Shown: in pieces, positions 27,972-34,163 of the stretch
Layout: every line of letters starts with the position of its first letter
Position numbering within the stretch: position 1 is the first letter of the stretch
Virus record (IMG/VR): IMGVR_UViG_3300010397_000073
Location: 1 to 34,163 of that record
From: a virus
Reading direction: 5' to 3' (one strand)
Length of the DNA stretch: 34,163 nucleotides
The notes under the pieces: model-generated
What the model saw: only the letters and a program-made list of their open reading frames with translations
What the model was told of the DNA's origin: nothing
Database searches by the model: none
Translations under genes and position numbers: made by a program

Positions 27972-29635
27972 TAGTCCTCCGCCCGAACCAGATCGCCGCG
28001 GCCGATGCGGTCGAAGACGCATTCCGCGCCGGCATCAACCGGCCACTGGTGGACTCCTGCGTCGGGTCGGGGAAATCAATCGGTATGGCGGAGGTATCGC
28101 GGCGCGCGTGGGAACGCGGCGAACGCAGTATCATTGCCGCACATACCCGCGAGTTGGTCGAGCAGAACGCGGAAGCGTGCCGGCTGCTCGGCCTGGAAGT
28201 GGGGATCAATGCTGAAGCGTTGAAAGAACGCTGCTGGCGGGCACCCGTGATCTCCGCCAGCATCCAATCGATCTATAAGAACGCCGCGTCGTTTGGCGTC
28301 ATCGCCCTGTTGCAAGTTGACGAGTGTGATTTGATTCCCCACTCGGAAATGGGGATGTACCGCAGCCTGCGCCGCGGGCTCGGGATGCCGCGGCAAGCCG
28401 GCTGGTCCGGAACCGTTTTTCGTCTCAACGGTGGTTCGCTGGTCGAAGGTGAGGAAGCGCCGTTCGACAAGGTGGTTTACCGCTATTCCATCATTGACGG
28501 CATCCGCGACGAATTGCTTGTGCCGGCGTTCTCCGCGCCGGCCGACGATAAAATGGACGCGTCGAAGCTTCGAACGCGCGAGGGCGACTATACGGGCGAG
28601 TCGCAAGACATTCAGATGATTGCGGCGATGGATAATCACATCGCGCAAATGCTGCACCATGGGCGATCTCGAAAAGCCTGGTTGGTGTTCGAGGCGTCGA
28701 CCAAGGCCGCCAAGGCGATGGCGGAAAGAATGAACCAGTGGGGCATTCCCACCGGTCTTGTGCTCGGGACCACGCCTGCCGCCGAGCGCGCGGCGTCCAT
28801 TGCGGCGTACCGAGCGGGCCGGCTGCGCGCATTGGTCAACGTCAATGCGCTGACCGTCGGGTTCGACGTCCAAGAGACGGATATGGTTGTGATGCGGCGC
28901 CGAACGAAATCCTTGCGCCTCTATATCCAGATGATTGGGCGCGGGCTGCGAACGATCGGCGGACACATTCTGCGCAGCATTGCGGCAGGTAAAGCTGACC
29001 TTCTTGTGCTCGACTTCGCCGGCAATATCGACGCGCACGGCCCGCTTGACTTCATTCGCCCCAAGGAAACCTCGATAAGCCTGGTCTCCTGCGAGGAGTG
29101 CGGCAAGCGCAACCAACCCGCCGCCATGCGGTGCTGGAGTTGCGACGCGGTGATGACCAAGCTCTGTCCAAAATGTCTAGGTGGTCCGGAGAATATTGGT
29201 ATCCCCAAGGGAACGTTGATCTGCACCATCGTATTGGAAGACGGTACGACATGCGCGCACGACATGCGAGCGGGACCGCGCGAGGAGGGGAAGCCGACCA
29301 AGCTCCTGGACACGCCGAGCGGCGCCGCGCTGATCTCGTCCTATCGCCCCGGACCGGCGCGCGAGGGCGGGTGGATGCCCATTCGCAAGGTGTGGAGCAA
29401 AGAAGGTGTCATGAGCGCTTTGACCGAAGCGGGCGAGGCGCTGGAGATCCCCGCCGCGCTCTCTATGCTTGCCGCCGACGCGCGTTGGGTACGATCGGAT
29501 GGCGCGCTCCTGGTACCGAATGGTGCGAACCGAACGTCGGTGAGGATGTATGGACCGGGCGGCGGTATGCTCGTGGTGCCGATGCCCATGGTGCAACAGC
29601 AACAAAGCAAGTTAGATGTTGACAGTTCGCAATAA
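27968..29635 (+). CDS. SF2 DNA/RNA helicase with C-terminal zinc ribbon
   Basis: 555 aa, GTG start overlapping the previous TGA. Motif I: CVGSGKS (31-37). Motif II: DECD (118-121). Motif III-like: SGTVFR. Motif VI: QMIGRGLR (321-328). After the helicase core come Cys pairs (CEECGKRN, then CWSCD and LCPKCLGG), a zinc-ribbon insertion near 375-410, and a long C-terminal extension. Similar DEAD/DEAH proteins unwind replication or recombination intermediates in phages. The TTGACA of the next promoter overlaps its last codons. No nuclease or recombinase domain was seen. Confidence 0.9.
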   Translation: MIVLRPNQIAAADAVEDAFRAGINRPLVDSCVGSGKSIGMAEVSRRAWERGERSIIAAHTRELVEQNAEACRLLGLEVGINAEALKERCWRAPVISASIQSIYKNAASFGVIALLQVDECDLIPHSEMGMYRSLRRGLGMPRQAGWSGTVFRLNGGSLVEGEEAPFDKVVYRYSIIDGIRDELLVPAFSAPADDKMDASKLRTREGDYTGESQDIQMIAAMDNHIAQMLHHGRSRKAWLVFEASTKAAKAMAERMNQWGIPTGLVLGTTPAAERAASIAAYRAGRLRALVNVNALTVGFDVQETDMVVMRRRTKSLRLYIQMIGRGLRTIGGHILRSIAAGKADLLVLDFAGNIDAHGPLDFIRPKETSISLVSCEECGKRNQPAAMRCWSCDAVMTKLCPKCLGGPENIGIPKGTLICTIVLEDGTTCAHDMRAGPREEGKPTKLLDTPSGAALISSYRPGPAREGGWMPIRKVWSKEGVMSALTEAGEALEIPAALSMLAADARWVRSDGALLVPNGANRTSVRMYGPGGGMLVVPMPMVQQQQSKLDVDSSQ

Positions 29636-29646
29636 ACCGGTAAGGT
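29619..29646 (+). promoter_or_regulatory. Early promoter A4
   Basis: TTGACA (29619-29624), GTTCGCAATAAACCGG, TAAGGT (29641-29646). Overlaps the last codons of the helicase gene. Precedes the two-span membrane gene and the tandem HTH gene. Confidence 0.6.
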
Positions 29647-29670
29647 TTCACGGGAGACATGGGGTACCAA

Positions 29671-29847
29671 ATGAGCAACTCGAAAGATGACAATGACGGT
29701 TCCGGATGCCTGTTCATCGTCGGCGCTGTTATCGCGGGGCTTTCAGTCGGAGAGCTTTCCCAAGCGGTTTACGGATGGCTGGTCATCGGCGTATCGCTCA
29801 TGATTATCGGTGCCATTTCGGTGCGTGGGCGGCCCGTCCGCAAATGA
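29671..29847 (+). CDS. Small two-span membrane protein (58 aa)
   Basis: Start ATG at 29671 with GGGG six bases upstream; an ATG at 29659 is too close to its SD. Charged N-terminus (MSNSKDDNDGSG) then spans CLFIVGAVIAGLSVGELS and YGWLVIGVSLMIIGAISV with a basic end. Hairpin in the membrane, holin-like in topology, but no other evidence. Preceded by promoter element A4. Confidence 0.65.
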   Translation: MSNSKDDNDGSGCLFIVGAVIAGLSVGELSQAVYGWLVIGVSLMIIGAISVRGRPVRK

Positions 29848-30134
29848 CCGCTCCCGATCCCACCATCCTTTCCCGCTTTGATGCGGGTGAAACGCCCGTG
29901 CAGATCGCCAAGGCGACCGGTGTCAAGTCGGCTCGGGTATACGCAATCCTCCGCAAGCATCGTCCTGACCGCCCCCGTGCCGCACGGTCGCGCACCAGCA
30001 CCAAGCCGGAGCAAATGCTTGCGCTGCACGCGGAGGGGGTCGCGGTGGAGCGCATCGCTGAGATCCTGGAAGTGTCCAAGGCCTACGTATACGGTCAGAT
30101 TCAGAAAGCGAAGGACCAAGCCAATGCTTCCTAA
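29844..30134 (+). CDS. Tandem helix-turn-helix protein
   Basis: 96 aa, ATGA-coupled. Two matching HTH units: PVQIAKATGVKSARVYAI (about 18-35) and VERIAEILEVSKAYVYGQ (about 68-85), both of the resolvase/Hin-tail type, joined by a basic linker (RPDRPRAARSRTSTKP). An internal duplication. Its two equal DNA-binding units make it a candidate reader of the dispersed promoter elements, but that is not shown. Confidence 0.75.
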   Translation: MTAPDPTILSRFDAGETPVQIAKATGVKSARVYAILRKHRPDRPRAARSRTSTKPEQMLALHAEGVAVERIAEILEVSKAYVYGQIQKAKDQANAS

Positions 30135-30318
30135 AGTCGCGTTCTTTGGCGTCGATTGGGGCCGCAAAAACGGCGACATGTCCTGTGAAGTGGAGTTTGA
30201 GCGATTGCCCGACGGGGCGCTTGCAGTGAAGGACATGCGGGCATGGAAACACGACCTTGAACTTGAGGCCAATAAGATGCCGCACCGAAACGGAAAACTG
30301 CCAGGAGAGCCCCGATGA
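30124..30318 (+). CDS. 64-aa early protein of unknown function
   Basis: Overlaps the previous gene by 11 bases. LPKVAFFGVDWGRKNGDMSC, then EVEFERLPDGALAVKDMRAW: strand-rich small protein. Stop overlaps the next ATG. Function unknown. Confidence 0.55.
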   Translation: MLPKVAFFGVDWGRKNGDMSCEVEFERLPDGALAVKDMRAWKHDLELEANKMPHRNGKLPGEPR

Positions 30319-30515
30319 ATGAGACTTTCCCGCCAGACTTCGACGCCCTCTCCGCGCACGGTGCCACACTGCTTGCAGTCCACGTCCGGAAATGGTGGGC
30401 GGCAAGGGGCTACGCGGTCCGAACGTGGCGCGTGCAGATCAATGAAACGTCGTGGGGCGTCCGGAGCAGCTTGGTTGACGGGCTGCCGTCTGTTCGACGT
30501 GTGGGATTGCGTTAA
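30315..30515 (+). CDS. 66-aa early protein of unknown function
   Basis: ATGA-coupled. NETFPPDFDALSAHGATLLA, then VRKWWAARGYAVRTWRV: a Trp/Arg-rich small alpha/beta protein. Last of the coupled genes in this run. Function unknown. Confidence 0.55.
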   Translation: MNETFPPDFDALSAHGATLLAVHVRKWWAARGYAVRTWRVQINETSWGVRSSLVDGLPSVRRVGLR

Positions 30516-30540
30516 CGGCAAGTCAAAGAAAGGTTTGAAG

Positions 30541-30894
30541 ATGGGTCGACCAGCAGAATTTTTGGCATGGGCGCGGGCAATGTTCGGCCCTGTCGCGCTG
30601 CTTCGAAGCGAGCGCCTGTTGCGGTTTGTCGAGGAGGCGATCGAACTCGCCCATGCCGAGGGCATGGAGCGCGAGATCTTTAATAGGGTGGCCGACCGCG
30701 TCTATGCTCGACCGCCAGGCAATGTCGGCAAGGAGATCGGGCAAGCTCAGGCGTGCCTGGAAACGTTCGCCGAGAACATAGGTATGTCCAGCGATGCTGA
30801 AGCTGAGCGCGAGTGGGTGAGAGTCCGAGAGATATCGCAGGATGAATGGAGCCGCCGACGCGCCGCCAAGATTGCTATAGGCATTGCGCATTAA
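30541..30894 (+). CDS. MazG-like nucleotide pyrophosphohydrolase
   Basis: 117 aa from the ATG at 30541 (SD AAAGG seven bases upstream). RLLRFVEEAIELAHAEG (residues 26-42) contains the E-E-x-x-E motif (E31, E32, E35), and the following VADRVYARPPGNVGKEIGQA and later helix match MazG-type all-alpha NTP pyrophosphohydrolases, as in phage-encoded short versions. It would hydrolyse (d)NTPs to (d)NMP and pyrophosphate, adjusting nucleotide pools or alarmones. Together with the HD phosphohydrolase it makes a nucleotide-pool pair. Substrate unknown. Confidence 0.8.
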   Translation: MGRPAEFLAWARAMFGPVALLRSERLLRFVEEAIELAHAEGMEREIFNRVADRVYARPPGNVGKEIGQAQACLETFAENIGMSSDAEAEREWVRVREISQDEWSRRRAAKIAIGIAH

Positions 30895-30915
30895 CGCGTC
30901 GTCAGGGGAAACTAG

Positions 30916-31209
30916 ATGGAGAAGATTATGGTTATCCCGTGGGGTGTCAGCACAATCGGCAGCATGTACCATCCTGATGTACAGTCCGGACTGCCGGACG
31001 GTCGATGGGTGGCGGCTGTTGCCGAGCCCTATTCGTGCAATTGGATCGAGGCGATCCGGGCTGCGTGGTGGGTATTCACCGGCAGGGCGCAAGCGGTCAT
31101 CTGGCCTGATGCTGGGGATCTAGAGGACATTTGGACTCGCGACAATCCAACGCTTCGCGATCGGCCGCTGCCGTTCATCCCGCGAAAACCGCGTTCTTTA
31201 GACAGGTAG
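30916..31209 (+). CDS. 97-aa protein of unknown function
   Basis: ATG after AGGGGAAAC, a leader shared with the next genes. VIPWGVSTIGSMYHPDVQSG, then a Trp-rich helix (CNWIEAIRAAWWVFTGRAQA) and a Pro/Arg end. Function unknown. From here genes are spaced rather than overlapped. Confidence 0.6.
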   Translation: MEKIMVIPWGVSTIGSMYHPDVQSGLPDGRWVAAVAEPYSCNWIEAIRAAWWVFTGRAQAVIWPDAGDLEDIWTRDNPTLRDRPLPFIPRKPRSLDR

Positions 31210-31220
31210 GGAAAACCGAC

Positions 31221-31427
31221 ATGGGTTGCTGTTGTCTTGGTCCGCAAAATGGCGAACCGCTTTGTCCATGCCAGATGGGTGCCGCGCGTCAATACTTGAC
31301 TCGTGAGTTGCCACCTGTCTTGCAATCTCGTCCGATGGGGTGCGTCTGTCCGGCTGGTGCAGAGGCTACCTGCCAGGGGTTCGCGTGCCCTCGGAAGCCT
31401 ATCAACATCAGTTTCGGTCATAGGTAG
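31221..31427 (+). CDS. 68-aa Cys-rich protein
   Basis: ATG preceded by AGGGAAAAC. Starts MGCCCLGPQNGEPLCPCQMG, later MGCVCPAGAEATCQGFACPR: nine Cys in 68 residues, suggesting zinc clusters or a knot. Function unknown. Confidence 0.55.
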   Translation: MGCCCLGPQNGEPLCPCQMGAARQYLTRELPPVLQSRPMGCVCPAGAEATCQGFACPRKPINISFGHR

Positions 31428-31433
31428 TTAGCG

Positions 31434-31679
31434 ATGGAAATAAGGTTCGGAGACGGCCCCACTCACTACGGCCCGGGCGTAGCCATTGAGATGACGGGCA
31501 GCGAGGTTGCAACGGCAATCATCGCGTGGTTGGTTGCTCATGACGTGCACATCAGCGGTGCCCGCACCGTGAGGGTCAACGGAGAGCTTTGCGAGGTCGG
31601 CGAGGTGTATGTGGACCCAAGCGGGTCTGTTGTCGCTGACGGGAAGCGATATCTCGGCCGCGGACAGATAGAACCTTAA
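31434..31679 (+). CDS. 81-aa protein of unknown function
   Basis: ATG six bases after the previous stop, weak SD. GDGPTHYGPGVAIEMTGSEV, then a helix and beta strands with VRVNGELCEVGEVYVDPSGS. A small alpha/beta protein, not recognised. Confidence 0.55.
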   Translation: MEIRFGDGPTHYGPGVAIEMTGSEVATAIIAWLVAHDVHISGARTVRVNGELCEVGEVYVDPSGSVVADGKRYLGRGQIEP

Positions 31680-31700
31680 TCAGCAGACAGGGAAAACACT

Positions 31701-31802
31701 ATGAACGCCGCACCTCACAAACAGCCAGACCCTAAAGCCCCTTGGCGCTGCATCGAATGCGGTGAGAATTTGGACAAATGCGCATGCGGGAAGCCGCGTT
31801 AG
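31701..31802 (+). CDS. 33-aa zinc-ribbon peptide
   Basis: ATG after AGGGAAAACACT. WRCIECGENLDKCACGKPR has C-x2-C and C-x-C, a small zinc-binding site. Function unknown. Supported by leader similarity to neighbours and by the Cys pattern. Confidence 0.5.
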   Translation: MNAAPHKQPDPKAPWRCIECGENLDKCACGKPR

Positions 31803-31840
31803 CAGCACAGTGGGATCAGCAGTTAAAGCAGGAGGGATGA

Positions 31841-32062
31841 ATGGGAGTTCTCGACCGCAAGGACTATGCCGTTATTTCCCGGCATGAGCTTGGACACCCT
31901 ATGGTTCGAGTCTTTTGGAAGCGGGAGTCTCCCCCAACAGAAGATGACGTGCCGAACCACACGAAGACATTCAAGCCGGAAGACCATATGGATGCAGCGG
32001 TGAAGTGGGTAAAGGATTGGTATATGTACGCAGTGGTCCTGTCCCCGGAGGAGACCATATGA
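31841..32062 (+). CDS. 73-aa protein of unknown function, last plus-strand gene
   Basis: ATG with GGAGG five bases upstream. VLDRKDYAVISRHELGHPMV, then KTFKPEDHMDAAVKWVKDWY. The HELGH resembles a metallopeptidase motif but lacks other support. Convergent with the primase-helicase gene, 41 bases apart; no terminator hairpin was seen between them. Confidence 0.6.
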   Translation: MGVLDRKDYAVISRHELGHPMVRVFWKRESPPTEDDVPNHTKTFKPEDHMDAAVKWVKDWYMYAVVLSPEETI

Positions 32063-32103
32063 GCCGCGTCGACAAATAGGCATCGTTATCATCACACCAA
32101 AGC

Positions 32104-34163
32104 TCAATACGGTAGCGGCGGACACACTCGCCGCGCTCCCGGTCCGATCGTGACGCGCGGGCGCCCTTCCGCCGTCTTCCCCACCAGATACCTTGTCGCT
32201 GTTTCCGGCCGCTCCGTCCCGCGTATCCATCCCCGCGTTCGCGTACCCAATAGGCGCGGTTGCACCTCGCGGAACCCGAGCCGCTTCAACACCCCCGCGC
32301 GCTCCTTGCGCTCCGCGCCCCTCCATCCGCATAGATCCGCCAACTCCACCAGATCGTCAGTTGCCACGAACGCGGCGGCCGTGTGGGGTGTCTCGGCGAA
32401 CCAGGCGCACAACCGCGCCTCCACGTCCGACACCGAACGGGCGGCCTCCTGGTGGGCTGCCGCTTCGGACCATATTTCCCGTGGGAGATCGAACCCCTCG
32501 CCCAATGCTTCCAGCGCCGCGGCCTCGCCGACGATTTGCCCCACGGTGCCATGAAAGCCGACCAGGTCGATTTCCTGGGTGATGTGGATCGGCAGGAACC
32601 GACGGTTTCCCGATGTGTCGGTCAGCGGGTTCTCGTCATTTGTCGTGCCGATAAAAATATTGCGCCGCGGCCTTTCCGAGACAGCACGGGCGTAGGCGGT
32701 CCGGCCGGCGTCGACCTGTCGCGATAACATCGCCTTGACGTGGGTCACGTTGGCGTTGCCGCGCGTACCCATTTCGCCGATCTCCGCCACCAGCTTGCCG
32801 GCAAGCGACAAGACCAACTCTTTCGAGGCGTCGCCAAGCATGACGTTGTCGGTGAAGTTCTGACCATTGCCGCGCAGGATCTCGGCGAGCGGCGTCACAC
32901 CACCATCGGACAAGATCGCGGCCAGGGTGCTTTTTCCGGTCCCCTGCGACCCGAAGAAAATCGGCATGAAGTCGAATTTGCAGCCGGGATGCCGCGCCCG
33001 CTTGACCATACCGCCGACGATCAGTTTTCCGACGGCCTGGTGGTAGGCGTCATCCGGGGTACTGCAGAACCGGGAAAGCCAGTCAGAAAGGCGGGCGACA
33101 CCATCCCAGCCTTTGGCCAATTGGGAAAGCGTCTCCAAAACGGGATCGATCGGGTTTGCGTGGGCGAGCGTGAGAAGCGATTCCCACAGGAAGTCCTTTG
33201 CCGGTCGGAAACGGGTCTTGGTGCGGTTGGCGCGGGTGCGCGGTTTGGCCACCACCGTATCGTCGACATAGGACCACGCTTTCCACGATAGGTCGCTGTC
33301 GGTGCCGCCGCCCTGGATCTCCATTCGCTCCAGCCACGCATTCCAGCGCAGTTCGAGAGAGAGCACCCCGAGCAGCACCACGACGTTGTCGCTGTTGTCA
33401 TTTTGCGGCTCGCCGTTCTTGTCGTATTCCCATTTGTCTTGGGTGACGGTGATGCGTTCGACCTTTTCGGACAGGTTCGCCGCCGCCAGCCGAATACGTT
33501 TGTCCTGGAGCGTGTGGCCGGCGGCGCGCACGCGGCGCGCGACAGCGTCGAACACGTCGGCGTGCAGCAGGTTGAGCACCGCAAGCGGATCGGTGACGCG
33601 GCTGGGACGCCATTTATTTGGCGCTTCGGTGAGCGCCACAATTCGCGCGATCGAGGCGCACATGGGCTCGTACAGACCGTGCCCGGACATTGCGGCGGGT
33701 AGGGTCGGCCACTCGGGCGAGGTGGGAGCGGGCGTATCGGCGGTGGCGGCGAGGAAGTCGGCGAGGATCGGCGCGGCGAGGCGAGCAAGCTCCTCCTGAC
33801 CGGCCATCATGGGCATTCCGTCGCCTGCCGCGCCGGGAGTCGGCATCCCACCGGACAAGGACGCGCCCGCCGCGGCGGCGAGTTGCGCGACTTCCGAGAA
33901 CATCGCGGCGGTGGAGCGCCGAATAGTCCCCTTCCACCCCGCGCGGTGGGCTCGGTCCATAAAACTGTTCAGCGTGACCGAGTCGGATGTAGGCTCGGTA
34001 GCGAACGACTCCCACTTCCTTTGCGCCTCATCGGGTGCCACGCTGTTGTCGTGGGTCAATTCCCACAATTCAAGACCCGAGTCACCGTATTCGATTCGCA
34101 GCGCCATGCCGGCGGCGCACCAATCCTCATAGGCTTCAAACTGCCCCTTCTCGTTCAACCATG
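32104..34163 (-). CDS. Primase-helicase, PriCT-2 plus VirE/SF3-type ATPase, 5' end off the window
   Basis: At least 686 aa; the frame stays open past 34158 and runs off the right edge, so the true start is missing. The visible N-terminal part (YEDWCAAGMALRI, then LELWELTHDNS and SFMDRAHRAGWKGT) is a PriCT-2 primase C-terminal module. The C-terminal half holds FFGSQGTGKST (Walker A), MLGDASKELVLSLAGKLVAE (Walker B region), and IFIGTTNDENPL, a VirE-type hexameric helicase (SF3-like). It probably unwinds and primes phage DNA. It is transcribed toward the early block, so regulation is separate. An N-terminal primase or bifunctional domain may lie outside the window. Confidence 0.85.
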   Translation of the reverse strand, partial: WLNEKGQFEAYEDWCAAGMALRIEYGDSGLELWELTHDNSVAPDEAQRKWESFATEPTSDSVTLNSFMDRAHRAGWKGTIRRSTAAMFSEVAQLAAAAGASLSGGMPTPGAAGDGMPMMAGQEELARLAAPILADFLAATADTPAPTSPEWPTLPAAMSGHGLYEPMCASIARIVALTEAPNKWRPSRVTDPLAVLNLLHADVFDAVARRVRAAGHTLQDKRIRLAAANLSEKVERITVTQDKWEYDKNGEPQNDNSDNVVVLLGVLSLELRWNAWLERMEIQGGGTDSDLSWKAWSYVDDTVVAKPRTRANRTKTRFRPAKDFLWESLLTLAHANPIDPVLETLSQLAKGWDGVARLSDWLSRFCSTPDDAYHQAVGKLIVGGMVKRARHPGCKFDFMPIFFGSQGTGKSTLAAILSDGGVTPLAEILRGNGQNFTDNVMLGDASKELVLSLAGKLVAEIGEMGTRGNANVTHVKAMLSRQVDAGRTAYARAVSERPRRNIFIGTTNDENPLTDTSGNRRFLPIHITQEIDLVGFHGTVGQIVGEAAALEALGEGFDLPREIWSEAAAHQEAARSVSDVEARLCAWFAETPHTAAAFVATDDLVELADLCGWRGAERKERAGVLKRLGFREVQPRLLGTRTRGWIRGTERPETATRYLVGKTAEGRPRVTIGPGARRVCPPLPY

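Noticed and set aside
31841-32062. HELGH motif as a metallopeptidase
   Set aside because: In a 73-aa protein with no third ligand or supporting helix pattern, the motif may be chance.
1-34163. CRISPR array or insertion sequence
   Set aside because: No regular array of repeats with spacers and no transposase or terminal repeats were seen.

Overview
The window is a stretch of a tailed bacteriophage (or prophage) genome with high GC and very dense coding. The head genes and an SU10/P22-type adaptor plus nozzle-like pair suggest a short-tailed phage. The TTGACA-type promoters, the RyR-domain protein and the small-protein repertoire would fit an alphaproteobacterial host, but the host is an inference. 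No integrase, DNA polymerase, lysis cassette, tRNA or CRISPR array was seen.

Layout. (1) 1-18071 is mainly minus strand and holds the packaging and virion module. Reading along transcription (right to left) the order is: Arg/Ala-rich first gene, small membrane protein, unknown 171-aa protein, terminase small-subunit candidate, 82-aa protein, large terminase, small genes, portal, RyR-domain protein, small head-region proteins, scaffold, major capsid protein, a 200-aa virion candidate, a three-domain glycosyltransferase/DUF115-like/methyltransferase protein, a 258-aa protein, an SU10-type adaptor, a small DEDDh exonuclease, and a nozzle-like protein cut by the left edge. (2) A four-gene plus-strand cassette (8668-9651), including a small HTH protein, interrupts this module. 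(3) 18072-18491 is an AT-rich divergent control region with matching promoters facing outward. (4) 18492-32062 is a plus-strand run of about 48 mostly tiny genes, many coupled by ATGA, GTGA or TGATG stop-start overlaps. Recognisable products are an HD-domain phosphohydrolase, an Rv2179c-like 3'-5' exonuclease, a SprT-like metallopeptidase, an SF2 helicase with a zinc ribbon, a tandem-HTH protein and a MazG-like protein. This looks like the early/metabolic region. (5) 32104-34163 is a minus-strand primase-helicase (PriCT-2 plus VirE/SF3-type ATPase), cut by the right edge and convergent with the early block.

The most unusual feature is a dispersed family of elements built on TTGACA followed by ATTCG or CTCCG. 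There are about 15 copies, nearly all at operon boundaries and most co-directional with the genes. Several have a TAnnnT hexamer exactly 16 bases downstream. In three cases the TGA inside TTGACA is also the stop codon of the preceding gene. These look like the phage's own promoter/operator network. The GT-DUF115-methyltransferase fusion inside the virion operon is the most unusual protein.
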